Of a DNA stretch of 64,000 bases, positions 52,986-62,682 are shown in pieces. Under the pieces are notes generated by a model that was not told the DNA's origin, searched no databases, and saw only the letters and a list, made by a program, of their open reading frames with translations. The stretch's first letter is position 1. The number at the start of each line of letters is the position of its first letter. This stretch comes from Aradus depressus (lineage: Eukaryota; Arthropoda; Insecta; Hemiptera; Aradidae): positions 1,488,001-1,552,000 of the forward strand of contig OY759218.1 in assembly GCA_963662175.1 (NCBI GenBank), given 5' to 3'. The translations under genes and the position numbers were made by a program.

Positions 52986-53400
52986 GTTTATTATTATCTG
53001 TAGATTTTATTTATCTTTTAAAATTATTTATTTATTATTTTATTAGTATTATTTTTTATTTATTTATTATTACATTCACTTTGTTATTATTTTTCATTTT
53101 GTATATAAATTATTATTTTTTATATATTTTATCATTGGCATCTATTTTTATTTTTTCATTTACTTTATTTTATTTATCCTATGTCTTTTCATTATTATTA
53201 ATGTGAACATAGTTTGTTTTTTTATTTTACCTTATTATCATTTACCTTATTCTTTTACCCGGTTACAATATTCTGTTATCGTTTCCCACACTGTCATTAA
53301 ATTTCCTAATGACGCTGAGACTGATTGTAGATTTCTATTATAAAAAAAAAGAAATGGATACTACAGAAACTGTCTTTCAAAATGATTTTTTTTTTGTTAA
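52986..53400. repeat. TTATT-rich low-complexity region
   Basis: Dominated by TTTATTATTTTAT-type sequence; the open frame over it is a composition artefact. Confidence 0.8.
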
Positions 53401-54034
53401 ACTCAAATAATTTCAATATGGCAGCACTCACTCAATTGTAAATCCTTACTTTCAAGTAAATTAAAAAAACAAACCAGATATGTAATTAACTAATACAATG
53501 AAAAATAAAAAAACTATTGAAATAACCTTTCTACTAGTGTCACAAATACGGGGGCTACTCTTTGAGCCCCTTTCAATAAATAGAACAAGTGAGTTTTTTA
53601 TTGTTCTTATGTCACTCACTCTCACTGATATACTGTGAGTTATAAATACTGAAGTAATCTGTATAAGAAATTGCATTTTCGTCAAGTGACCATGTAAATT
53701 GCTGGTTTTTGAGTAATATTATACATTAGTATAATTTATTCGAGAAAGGCACATAACACATTTGTGGCTCCATACCAGGTTTTTGGCTACGCCACTCCGT
53801 CGCGGGAGGGGCATCCAAAGTCAAGTTTGACAAGTCAAACTCCTCTCAAAGATACTGTTAGGTTCGATTTAGGTCAAATTTGAGCTTCTTGGAACGGGTT
53901 TTACGGTGACCTCTTATCGTTTTGACAAAAAAAAAATACGAATAATAATAATAACATATAGACGGGAAAAAATTATCCAAGCCAATGGCTTAGGCACGAT
54001 GGTTGACCCCCCTCCTTCCAAGGGAAAAAAATAG
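53401..54034. other. Unrecognised; possible DNA-transposon end at about 53778
   Basis: On the minus strand GGAGTGGCGTAGCCAAAAAC (53778-53797) resembles GTGGCGTAGCC termini of small DNA elements. No partner end found. Confidence 0.3.
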
Positions 54035-54110
54035 TTTACTTCCACAGTTATACGAAGTATAGGGGAAGTTATGTAATCAGTCAGAAATTTGATGGCGTCT
54101 CAAGAGGTGA
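54035..54110 (+). mobile_element. Family A left terminus with intact hairpin
   Basis: ACTTCCACAGTTATACGAAG TATAGGGGAAGTTATGTAAT CAGTCAGAAATTTGATG, then unrelated sequence. Confidence 0.6.
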
Positions 54111-54364
54111 TCCCTTAAACTGGATGTGCTTAGCCCTCTATACTAGGCATTGGATTGGTTTTGTGTTCACAAGTGGCAAGCGTCCATTCAAAATATTCAA
54201 ATGTTCCTAGGAAAACAATCTGTTTACGATCAAAGTTGATTAACATGGCTTGAAAAGTTACGCAACTTTTATAAGAATATAAATTTTTTTTTTTCTTTCT
54301 TTATTTATTCAAAACGTATTCCCTGTAATGGAGAAAAATGAATATAAGGAATATATAAAGGATA
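54111..54364. other. Unrecognised spacer
   Basis: No supported feature; a T-run at 54288-54297. Confidence 0.3.
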
Positions 54365-54650
54365 CATCGATAGTACTATCATCCCTATCTAATCCCCTTC
54401 TTCCTGCCCCTTCCCCTTGACCGATTTGGTTGAAAAGCAGTAGGTATTATAATGTGGTTCTGGACACCGTTCAGAATTTCGTGTCGATATATTCATTCTA
54501 TCGAGAGTTACCGTGTTCACTAAAGCAATCACAGAGACTCACATTTTCAGTCAAATCGGTGAATTGGTTTGAGTGAGAGAGAGAAAACACTTGGTAGATT
54601 CACGCCCGGGAAGTACATTGCCGTTGATTCACCGACGAGCTTTTTCGTAT
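54365..54650. mobile_element. Family A chimera: reverse module joined to forward end
   Basis: 54390-54525 is a reverse module (TTGACCGATTTGGTTGAAAA, GTGTCGATATATTCATTCTA, GAGTTACCGTGTTCAC). 54545-54640 is a forward end (TTTTCAGTCAAATCGGTG, ACGCCCGGGAAGTACATTGC CGTTGATTCACCGACG). Confidence 0.58.
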
Positions 54651-54993
54651 TCTTCCGTATTTGTTACAATGTTTTGGAACTTTATAACAAGTGTTCTGGG
54701 AATCATACCAGTGAACATTGAGCTCTTCGTATATTTTTGTCAAATACATTTCCAGAATTAATTTGTACATAAAAATAGAATTATTTAGATGTAACATAAA
54801 CGTTTGGTTAAAAAGTTATTAGCTTCTTTGAGCGGGGGTCTGGTCTCTTGGGGTGGCTTGGCGCGGCATCACAGGGCTTCTGGACTGAAACAGCTCCAGG
54901 TTTGAAGGATATGACGGCCAAGCACACATTCATACCCTTTTACCTGCTCTGTCTGTGTGCCTGCAGAGAGGTCCAGCGGGTGCGGTTCCTTGT

Positions 54994-55030
<37 letters not shown>

Positions 55031-55119
55031 ATGTTCAATACAGTATGTACATGGCCAATATGCATCGTCTACAAACAAAAAAATGCAGAGGCGAAAAAAA
55101 AAAAAAAAAAAAAAAACAT
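54651..55119. other. Unrecognised; 34-base poly-C and 22-base poly-A runs
   Basis: The C-run spans 54997-55030 and an A-run 55098-55119. The GC-richer stretch 54840-54990 has no conserved frame. Confidence 0.5.
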
Positions 55120-55215
55120 GGATCGGAATGATATTTCGGTGCAAATTCAACATAAAATGTCTGACCGATTACATAACTTGCCCTGTACCTACTTCAAATA
55201 GCTGGGCAAGTTAAA
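55120..55215 (+). mobile_element. Family A right terminal repeat, isolated
   Basis: ATATTTCGGTGCAAATTCAA CAT, TGACCGATTACATAACTTGC CC, ACTTCAAATAGCTGGGCAAG TT, directly after a poly-A run. Confidence 0.62.
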
Positions 55216-55554
55216 ACGACAAAGTTAAACTATTTTATTTACAAAAATAATTAAGGAAACAATATAGAATATGTACATTTATGATAAAGAAAATATATAA
55301 AAATAATATTTCATAATGAATTTTGTTTATAATAAAATATAAAAAATATTTGTGAATGATAAACGAATTACTAGGTGTAATGGAAAATAACCAAAAATTA
55401 TTTGTGTTTAATTTGACTTGAAAATTGATTTGAATTCGTCGCAAATCTTTCCACAAAAAGAAACGAAATAAATGGAAACTATATTCAAGATGAATGCTGT
55501 AACAAATGTATTTTTTTTCAAATCAAATGTTAACTCAAAATTAATAATATTTGA
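55216..55554. other. AT-rich, nothing recognised
   Basis: No supported feature. Confidence 0.35.
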
Positions 55555-55715
55555 TTTGGCCATAACAGGACTTTCTTGTACCAATCACTTGTATACAGAT
55601 TATTTCCCTCCCCCTCCCTCCTTAAGAAATAAATTTCATACTGGGCATAAAGCGATAGCTTAGTGAATTCGCTCTTGGCAAGTACATAGCGGGTGATTCG
55701 CCGATATTTAATTTT
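55555..55715 (+). mobile_element. Fragments of family B and family A side by side
   Basis: GGCCATAACAGGACTTTCTT GTACCAATCAC (family B left part) is followed by GAATTCGCTCTTGGCAAGTA CATAGCGGGTGATTC (family A internal motif). Confidence 0.5.
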
Positions 55716-56067
55716 TTTAAAATTAAAAAATGGTTTCGTGAGAGGGGGGAATCTGAGGACAAAAGTTCCCCCTGTAACTCGAACAGTTTTGATGTTAAAA
55801 ATCAACAAAAGTTCAATGAAATTCACCAACGGAACCATTCAATGCGTGTGAGATGACAAGTTACTGTAATATTAATAAGAATGATGTTTCTAGGCCGCAA
55901 ATTATGTGATTAATAGAAGTTGGGACGACCGAATTCTGTTTATATAGGTCTTAACCGTATGAGGCCAGGATTCGAGGGGTCTGGAAAAAGAAATGAGAAG
56001 GTTCGGTGAAAGGAGGCAACGGAAGTGGGACAAGTAACGAGGCCAGGACGACGGGCTTTCACCACAA
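55716..56067. other. Unrecognised
   Basis: No supported gene or repeat. Confidence 0.3.
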
Positions 56068-56455
56068 CGTAACTCGGGTAACAGAGGGCCTTGGTGGCTG
56101 GGGACCTAAGGACTTGGAAGGCTGACTGCTCGGATACCCGGGAATGGCTAATCCCACTTCTGTTTAATCATTTCAAATACAGTAGTAAAAAATATTAAAT
56201 AATGTTGGGCCCAGTAAAACCCTGAGGGACACCTTTTGTAATTTTTATTTAGCAGTTTACAGTGCACTCACCAGTAACTCGGGTAATAGTGCTGCTTGGA
56301 GCCCGAGGACCTAAGGATTCGGAAGGCTAGGTATTCAGATACCCCGAAATGGCTAGTCCCATTTCCTTTTAATTACTCAAAATGCAACAGTAATAATCGA
56401 GTAGCAGAGGGCCTGGAGCCCGGGGACCTAAGGACCCGAATACCCGATTGCGGAC
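56068..56455 (+). repeat. Three diverged copies of an AACTCGGGTAA...GGACCTAAGGA block
   Basis: Blocks start at about 56070, 56275 and 56394. Shared phrases are AACTCGGGTAA(C/T)AG, GGGGACCTAAGGAC, GATACCC and AATGGCTA(A/G)TCCCA. The third is shortened. Origin unknown. Confidence 0.6.
56185..56240 (-). pseudogene. Possible RT motif B remnant
   Basis: On the minus strand AAAGGTGTCCCTCAGGGTTT TACTGGGCCCAACATTATTT AATATT reads GVPQG...(V)LGPTLFNI with small indels, the motif B block of a Jockey-type RT. Too short for more. Confidence 0.4.
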
Positions 56456-56764
56456 AAGCCTACATACCTACTCAAAACAGTGTTTCTCTTAATGAACATG
56501 GCATACCCATAACCGAGCCGTTTTTGATAATATTTATTTTTGAAATTTTGCTTTATTTTAATTACAAAAATAATTGAAGATATGATTTTTCGTCAAAAAT
56601 GTCAAAGGACTTATGTATTTGAAGACACTGTCTGTGTGTCTCCCGACAGAATGAATACATCGACACAAAACTTTTAATCTTTGAAATTAGAGGGTCGGAG
56701 CACATGAAATTAGAGGGTCGGATTCCCTATACCCAGGAAAAACCTGTCTTCGATTTTTTTCATG

Positions 56765-56850
56765 ATATATCTTTCCCCCATAGGTGAAGTTATATAAAGA
56801 TTGAACAGTAGTGGGCCTAATAAAAACTCTGCGGGACGCCTTCTGCAATG
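56765..56850 (-). pseudogene. Second possible RT motif B remnant
   Basis: The minus strand reads IAEGVPQ, then after an indel LLGPLLFNLYITSPMGERYI. It resembles motif B and the residues after it. It lies about 600 bases from the previous remnant, on the same strand. Confidence 0.4.
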
Positions 56851-57179
56851 TTTTTTGTCAGTGTGGCGTCCGAACATGGGCCTCTACAGTTAGTGTGAGC
56901 TTGGTGAGTGGTGGTAGAAACAAGGTCAGTGTGACCCCGCAGCCTGGCTGGCCCCGCTTGCCTACTTACCGAATTTCTCTCCGTCGTCCTCTTTTCGGGA
57001 CGGCCAACCTGGTTTAGTTAGGTTACCAGGAGAAACGTAACCCAGACCTGTAACACTCTTGTAGCTTCCTCCAAAACTCTCCGACTCTCAACTTCCCTCA
57101 CCCCTAATAATTACCTCATTCTAACTCTATAACTATTATCCATTCATATGTTTAGAGTTAAAGTCGAATAACCGTGAAA

Positions 57180-57305
57180 AAAACATAAATAAATAAAACA
57201 AACTTATTTTTTGAAATATTGTCTATTCCACTAAAGATAATTATAAAAATAAAACTACCGGTTTCGGCCTAACACCATTGTCAGGTCTAGTTATGAACTA
57301 AGCTA
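57180..57305. mobile_element. Half copy of the palindromic hairpin element
   Basis: AAATAAATAAAACAAACTTA, GAAATATTGTCTATTCCACT AAAGATAA, then AACTACCGGTTTCGGCCTAA CACCATTGTCAGGTCTAGTT ATGAAC: this matches the left arm of the 44017-44290 element and stops at its centre. Confidence 0.75.
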
Positions 57306-57399
57306 TCCTCAGGAATACGGAGTCACTAATCCCGTCGTGTCACAACTGGCACGGCTCAATTGGAGAGTCAATACAGAGAAGTGACGGTTAATCCTTCAT

Positions 57400-57485
57400 T
57401 AGCCCCTCTGGCTCAGCGGTAGGCTCACCGTCTCTCTACCCATAGATACCTGGTTTGAGGCTCCCCTGCCCAACTTTTTTTTTTT
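57400..57485 (+). promoter_or_regulatory. tRNA-like A and B boxes with T-run upstream of Jockey ORF1
   Basis: TGGCTCAGCGGTAGGCTC (57409-57426) fits the A box and GGTTTGAGGCTCC (57452-57464) the B box of an RNA polymerase III promoter. An 11-base T-run at about 57475-57485 could terminate pol III. The ORF1 ATG lies 50 bases further. It may be a SINE-like head captured by the element or an adjacent tRNA relic. Confidence 0.45.
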
Positions 57486-57534
57486 AATTATTAATTATTT
57501 TTTTTATTTACTTATTCATTATTAGTTCTTTACA

Positions 57535-58739
57535 ATGGGGAAGAGTAATAATAAAAATAAAAGAGCAATATCAGCTCCGAACTCCCCTGAGAAGGCACCA
57601 AAGCGTCCTGCCAGGACTGGTTCCACCACCAACCTGTCTCATCCAGCTCCCGATTTCACCTCTATCAACCCTTTTGCACCTTTAACACCGGAAGAAGCCA
57701 ACACATCACACGTCTCTAACATGGAAGAGAATACACAGAAGACGGATGATCTTAAACCGCCTCTGATATTTATAAAAAATATTTCAAATTATACAGAATT
57801 TGTTAGACGTTTGGAGACGATTGCGGGAATCAACTCATTCCTCTGCAAATCGAAACCAGATCACACTATAATGTCCTGTCAGTCAATTAATGCATACAGG
57901 ACCATAGTAAACTATCTTACTGAACAAAACTGTCAGTTTCATTCTTATCAGGTGCAAACCGACAAACCATATAGAATTGCCGTCAGGAACCTCCGCCACA
58001 CAACTCCCACAGAAATAATTAAGGACCAGTTGGAGGAGCTGGTCCATTCTGTCAGGAATATCACTAATGTCATTCAACGGGAAAAATACCCGATTTCTGG
58101 TACCGTGATGAAATATCCTCTTACTCTCTTCTTCGTGGACTTAAAGCCACAAACAAACAATAAGGATATATTTCTCCATAAAACACTATATTATACCAGA
58201 AAAGTGATTGAGGAGCCCCACAAAAAAACAACGATTGCACAATGCCACCGGTGGGAAGCGTATGGAAATGCGAAGGCTTCTTGCCACTGCCTTCCAAGAT
58301 GTCTTAAATGTGCTGGAGATCATTTAACACTTGACTGTCAAAAAGCACCAAGCAACCCTCCTAAACTTGCCCTCTGCTTGGAAGCACATCCTGCAAGTTA
58401 CAGAGGCTGTCTGGTCCACAAGAAGCTTCAAGATACGTGAAGACCACCTCCTGTGAGGACAAGACAGGGGACTTTAGCCCGACCAGCCCATAAGTGCAGG
58501 GTCCACTGGCTCCTCCTCCGGCCCACACTTCATTGGCAGGCGGACATCTTTCCTCGTATGCGGCCACCCTCAGGAATACGGACCCCAATGTTGTCAGTGA
58601 GGTTCCGAGGCCACATCCGCCTCGGCCTTTAGCTCATATTCCTCCTCCCACATCCTCCGCAGACCTTATGTCCCTCCTCAACACTTTCCTCACAGACACG
58701 AGGAACCTCATCTCTCCTCTCATCGCCCTGTTTACCTAG
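57535..58739 (+). pseudogene. Jockey ORF1 (gag-like; PRE_C2HC domain and zinc knuckles)
   Basis: A gag-like nucleic-acid binding protein that would coat element RNA. 57535-58440 is open: a basic Ser/Pro-rich N-terminus, then the PRE_C2HC-type region (about residues 145-240: IAVRNLRHTTPTEIIKDQLE, PLTLFFVDLKPQTNNKDIF), then zinc knuckles. The first knuckle is damaged (CHRWEAYGNAKASC; the second Cys is Trp and the His is missing), the second is intact (CLKCAGDHLTLDC) and the third is damaged (LALCLEAHPASYRGC). After TGA 58438-58440 the reading continues in another frame as SYAATLRNTDPNVVSEVP ... SLLNTFLTDTRNLISPLIAL to 58739, the natural C-terminal part. Confidence 0.8.
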
Positions 58740-58789
58740 GTGGTGAGCGAATTCCTATCCAATCTTTCACAATGACCTTCTTAACCTAA

Positions 58790-61005
58790 CATTCCCTCAC
58801 CAACCAAAGACGAACTTGACATACTACTGCTTGACAAACGTATAGATATAGCACTCTCGACAGAAACACATTTTACTGACAGATCATACTTTAATATAAA
58901 AGACTATGTAACGTATAGGACAGACCACCCGGACAATACAGCCCATGGTGGCACGGCTCTTTTTGATTCGCAAATCCTTGTCTCATTTCCTTATCCCTGG
59001 CACTTGTACCGACTACCTCCAATCCACAATTGTTGCCATTAATAACGAACAGTTTCTCCGAACAAGCCCATATCACAGCACCAGTTCCAATCTTTCTTCC
59101 ATTCTCTTGGCTCTCGACGCATTTCTGGTGGCGACTATAACGCAAAACACCCCCTATGGGGAAGCCGCGTGACTAACCCACGTGGCCTCACCCTCCGTTC
59201 TCTCAGTTCTATTAATCCTCAGTTCCTCTCCCCTCCAGAGCCGATGTACTGGCCTACATCACTCACAACACGTCTTGATCTGCTGGATTTCTTCATCTCC
59301 TCCCAATTATCCGCTCTTCACCCACAACATTCAATCTTTGCCATCCTTCCTCAGACGATAGGCCATAGTTCTTTCAGTTCTAGATAGACATCCTATTCTT
59401 GTGAACCCACAACCTAAATTAATATCCGGCCAGGTTGATTGGAAGTGCTTCCAGAGATACTTGGATGCATCCTTAAAATCCAATTAAACATTTCAGACGA
59501 CTTGGACAATGCAGTACAACATTTGACAACATAAACACAACAAGCCATGTTGAACTCAACTTTACATAAAAAGGAACGTGTACCATTGACCAAATACGTA
59601 CCTCTTCATATTTGACAATTAGTAACGGAGAAAAGACGGCCAGAGAGCATTGTGGCAGAGAACGAGATACCCGACAGACAAAACAAACTACAACAGACTT
59701 ACCAGAAAGCTGAAAGCAGAACTAGCCCAACTGAGGAACTCGAGATACCAGGACTAGACATACTCATTGACAACAGACAATAAGTCTCTCTGGACAGCAG
59801 ACTGACACATCCTATCCTATAAAAATATTTCCCATCCTCTTCCTCATGATTCTGGCGAATGGGCCAAATCAGACGAGAAGAAATGCAACCTGTTTGCTTC
59901 CCACCTGTATAATATATTTATCCCTCATCCCAATATCCTCGATCCATCTCATGTATCCCAGACTGAGGATCAACTCAATATTCCTCTCCCTCTCTCTCCT
60001 CCACCTAAAGTGGATCCTTCTGATGTTTCGTTTGTGATCCGCAGACTTTCTTTAAGGAAGGCTCTTTGTTACGACTCAATTACGGCCTCAGTCCTTCGAC
60101 ATCGTCCCGAAAAAGCTATCATTTTCCTTATCTATCTATACAATATTGTACTTAGGACATCCTACTTTCCTGCTCTTTGGAAATTTTCAATAATATAGTC
60201 CTAGGTAAAGATCTAGAGAAACTTCTTTTGAAGCGCATTTATCCCATTTTTGATTCCTTTAATATCATTCCAGGTCACCAATTTGGATTCCGTTCCCAAC
60301 ATTCCACAATCCAGCACTGTCACCGTATTGTGGATGCCATAGCCTCCTGTGTTGAGAACAAAGAGTACTGCTCCAGTGCCTTTCTCGAAATTCAAGAAGC
60401 GTTCGACAGGGTTTGGCATTCAGGGCTGCTCTGAAAACTCAAAAATATCCTTCTTCAAACCTACTACCTTATTTTAAAGTCTTACCTTACAGATCGCTAC
60501 TACTGTGTTTTTCATGGTAGTGCACAATCCTCCTTCCTTCCTCAGCTAGCTGGTGTTCCTCAAGAGAGTGTTCTAGGACCCATCCTATATACAGTATACA
60601 CTGCCGATATTCCTTCCCATCCTAATACCTTGCTATGCATTTTTGCGGATGACACCGCCATCCTTTCCTCAGACAGTGATCCACAAAAAGCTTCCGATTC
60701 CCTTTAGGAACATCTTTCATCACTTGAGACATGGTTCCGCAGGAGGAGGATTAAGGTCAACGACAAGAAATGTGCACACATCACATTCACCCTGCGTCGT
60801 GCAACATGTCCTCCTGTCACTCTTTATAACACACCCCTTCGTCGCGAATCGGGTCCGCAACCTTGGATTATTTATTTACAGGCGCCTGACATAGAATCCT
60901 CACACCAGACTTAAATGACAAGCACTTAATCGACGATACAATTTCTTATTACGACTTTTAGACAACAGATCGAAACTTACATTAAGTAATAAAAGTGTCT
61001 CACCA
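58790..61005 (+). pseudogene. Jockey ORF2 (endonuclease and RT), heavily degraded
   Basis: Endonuclease: IDIALSTETHFTD (catalytic Glu kept), GGDYNAKHPLWGSR (about 59127-59168), and the SSDH block disrupted by a small insertion near 59355. RT: KALCYDSITASVL, WKFSII, then a deletion of about 25 codons to GKDLEKLLLKRIYPIFDS and HQFGFRSQHS. Motif A is AFLEIQEAFDRVWH, where the first catalytic Asp is Glu. Motif B is AGVPQESVLGPILYTVY, motif C is FADDTAILS (about 60644-60670). The tail includes KVNDKKCAHITFTLRRATCP and ALNRRYNFLLRLLDNRSKLT. At least four stops and several frameshifts. Jockey clade. Confidence 0.8.
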
Positions 61006-61374
61006 GCCATTGAGGTGGAAGCACGTTTAGTGTCGAGCTCTCTCTTTATATAAACTGTACTGTGATCCCAGTGTATTATTTAGTGAAGTGTTTACTGTGC
61101 ACTATGTGATCAAAAATAGTGAGTAACTTTTAACATTATCATTTATATTTTGATTTGTTTTCCGTTTTTAAAAAGATCGTGAAGCGTTCCTGCAAGATCC
61201 TGTCTGCCGGGCACTCAGGTGTACCCTCTACACCTATTACTGGCCAGCTTATAGCCACGTCCCCCGTGGAGTGGGAGCTAGACAGTGGGCCTGCCGTGAA
61301 GAAGGAACCCGGTTCAAACCACCGTCTCGCCGATTTTTTTTTTTTTTAATTATATTACCTATATTAATCTGATA
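61006..61374 (+). other. 5' leader of the second Jockey element with a B-box-like motif and T-run
   Basis: Begins near GTGGAAGCACGTTTAGTGTC. It contains GGTTCAAACC (61311-61320), a B-box-like motif, followed by a 14-base T-run (about 61334-61347) and the ORF1 ATG at 61375. This order matches the region upstream of the ORF1 at 57535. The A box is unclear (TGGCCAGCTTATAG at about 61241). Confidence 0.45.
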
Positions 61375-62682
61375 ATGGACGTTGAAGTAGAGTCCTTAGA
61401 AAATTCGTCTACTCAAGGAGACGAAAGTAGAAGCGGTGACCCCTCCAGACCCCGGAGCAAGCGAACTTATACTAGGAAGACCACGAGTACAGATTCACCC
61501 CACAACAAGCAGGTCAGAGCGCTATCAGGAGGAGGAGACACCACTGAGGATGAACCGAACCCTCCCCCTCCATCCTCATCTCAGCAGCAACAGCATCAGA
61601 ACCAACAGCCCGCACTTCAGGTCCCTAAACCACCTCCTATAACGGTGAAAAATATACTAAACTATAAAAATTTCTGCTCCTCCATTATTCGGACTGTTGG
61701 TGAAGCAACCTTTACATACCGTTCTCGTTTAAATGATCTCGTTATTCACTCTCGAGACAGCGAAGCCTTCAGAAAAATAGTGAGACACTTGGAACAAACT
61801 GAAGCTGATTTTCATTGCTATCAGCTTCGTGAGGATAAATCTTATCGCGTGCTGTTAAGGGGCTTACACCATACAACGACACCAGAAGAAATAAAGTGTG
61901 CACTGTTCCAGAAGCACGGGTTACAGGCGAAGAACGTGCATAACGTTCGGCATCCAATTTTTAAGACGCCGCTCCTCCTCTTCTTCGTGGATTTGGCCAT
62001 ATCCGAAAAAAGCAAGGAAATATTCAGCACTTGCTGTATACGAGAATACAGGTAGAGGAACCACATCGCCGTAGAGACATCCCTCAGTGCACGAAATGTC
62101 AGGAGTATGGTCATACTCATTCATACTGCCACCATCCCCCCAGGTGCGTGAAATGCCCAGGCAATCATCCCACGACCAACTGTCCGAAGAAAGACAGAAC
62201 CGAACCCGCTGTCTGCGTAATTTGTGGAGATAACCATCCGGCAAACTACAGGGGTTGTTAGATCCATAGAGAGCTGCAGGACCTCCGGAAAAAGAGGCAA
62301 GCGACAGCCAAACCTCCCGTGAAAACACCGATGGCTCCTACAGCAATCCCACTTCTGCCAATGAGGCCAGTTCCTCGACCATTGCCCCCGCCCAGACCTC
62401 AGCCAGCAGCAGCCCGTCAGCCCAGGACCACCTCCTCACTGCCTAGGACCTACGCCCAGGTGGCCAGCCAACCCCGACCAAAGCTACCTCCTCAGCCTTC
62501 TACCTCTCACTATCAACAGCCTTCCCTATCCTCACCCATCCAGCCAGCTCCCTACATCCTCATCCCCTGATGTTATCAGCCACCTCACCTCCTTTCTCAA
62601 TGACTTTAAGTCATTAATCACCCCATTGATATCCATCCTCAACATCCTCGTCACGAAACTCATCCCTGACGCCTCGCGATGA
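61375..62682 (+). pseudogene. Jockey ORF1 (gag-like), two frameshifts and one stop
   Basis: From ATG 61375: an acidic/basic N-terminus, a Pro/Gln-rich stretch (PPPPSSSQQQQHQNQQP), then the PRE_C2HC-type region (VLLRGLHHTTTPEEIKCALF, LLLFFVDLAISEKSKEIF). A frameshift near 62040 moves the frame to VEEPHRRRDIPQCTKC. Three intact zinc knuckles follow: CTKCQEYGHTHSYC, CVKCPGNHPTTNC, CVICGDNHPANYRGC. TAG 62259-62261 interrupts, then HRELQDLRKKRQ and a Pro-rich tail to 62570. Another frameshift gives DVISHLTSFLNDFKSLITPL ... LIPDASR and TGA 62680-62682. That stop overlaps the ORF2 ATG. Confidence 0.82.

Larger units (their letters stand above)
57535..61005 (+). mobile_element. Jockey-clade non-LTR retrotransposon, decayed
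   Basis: A gag-like ORF1 (57535-58739) is followed by a heavily broken ORF2 (58790 to about 61005) with endonuclease, RT and tail, all on the plus strand. Its end meets the 5' region of the next Jockey element without a recognisable tail. ORF2 has many stops, indels and a deletion in RT. Confidence 0.82.

Noticed and set aside
52946..53206. 86-codon frame resembling a membrane protein
   Set aside because: Hydrophobic residues are forced by TTATT-rich low-complexity sequence; no other evidence.
57400..57475. A functional tRNA gene
   Set aside because: A and B boxes are recognisable, but the acceptor and anticodon stems do not pair convincingly, so it is listed only as a tRNA-like regulatory sequence.
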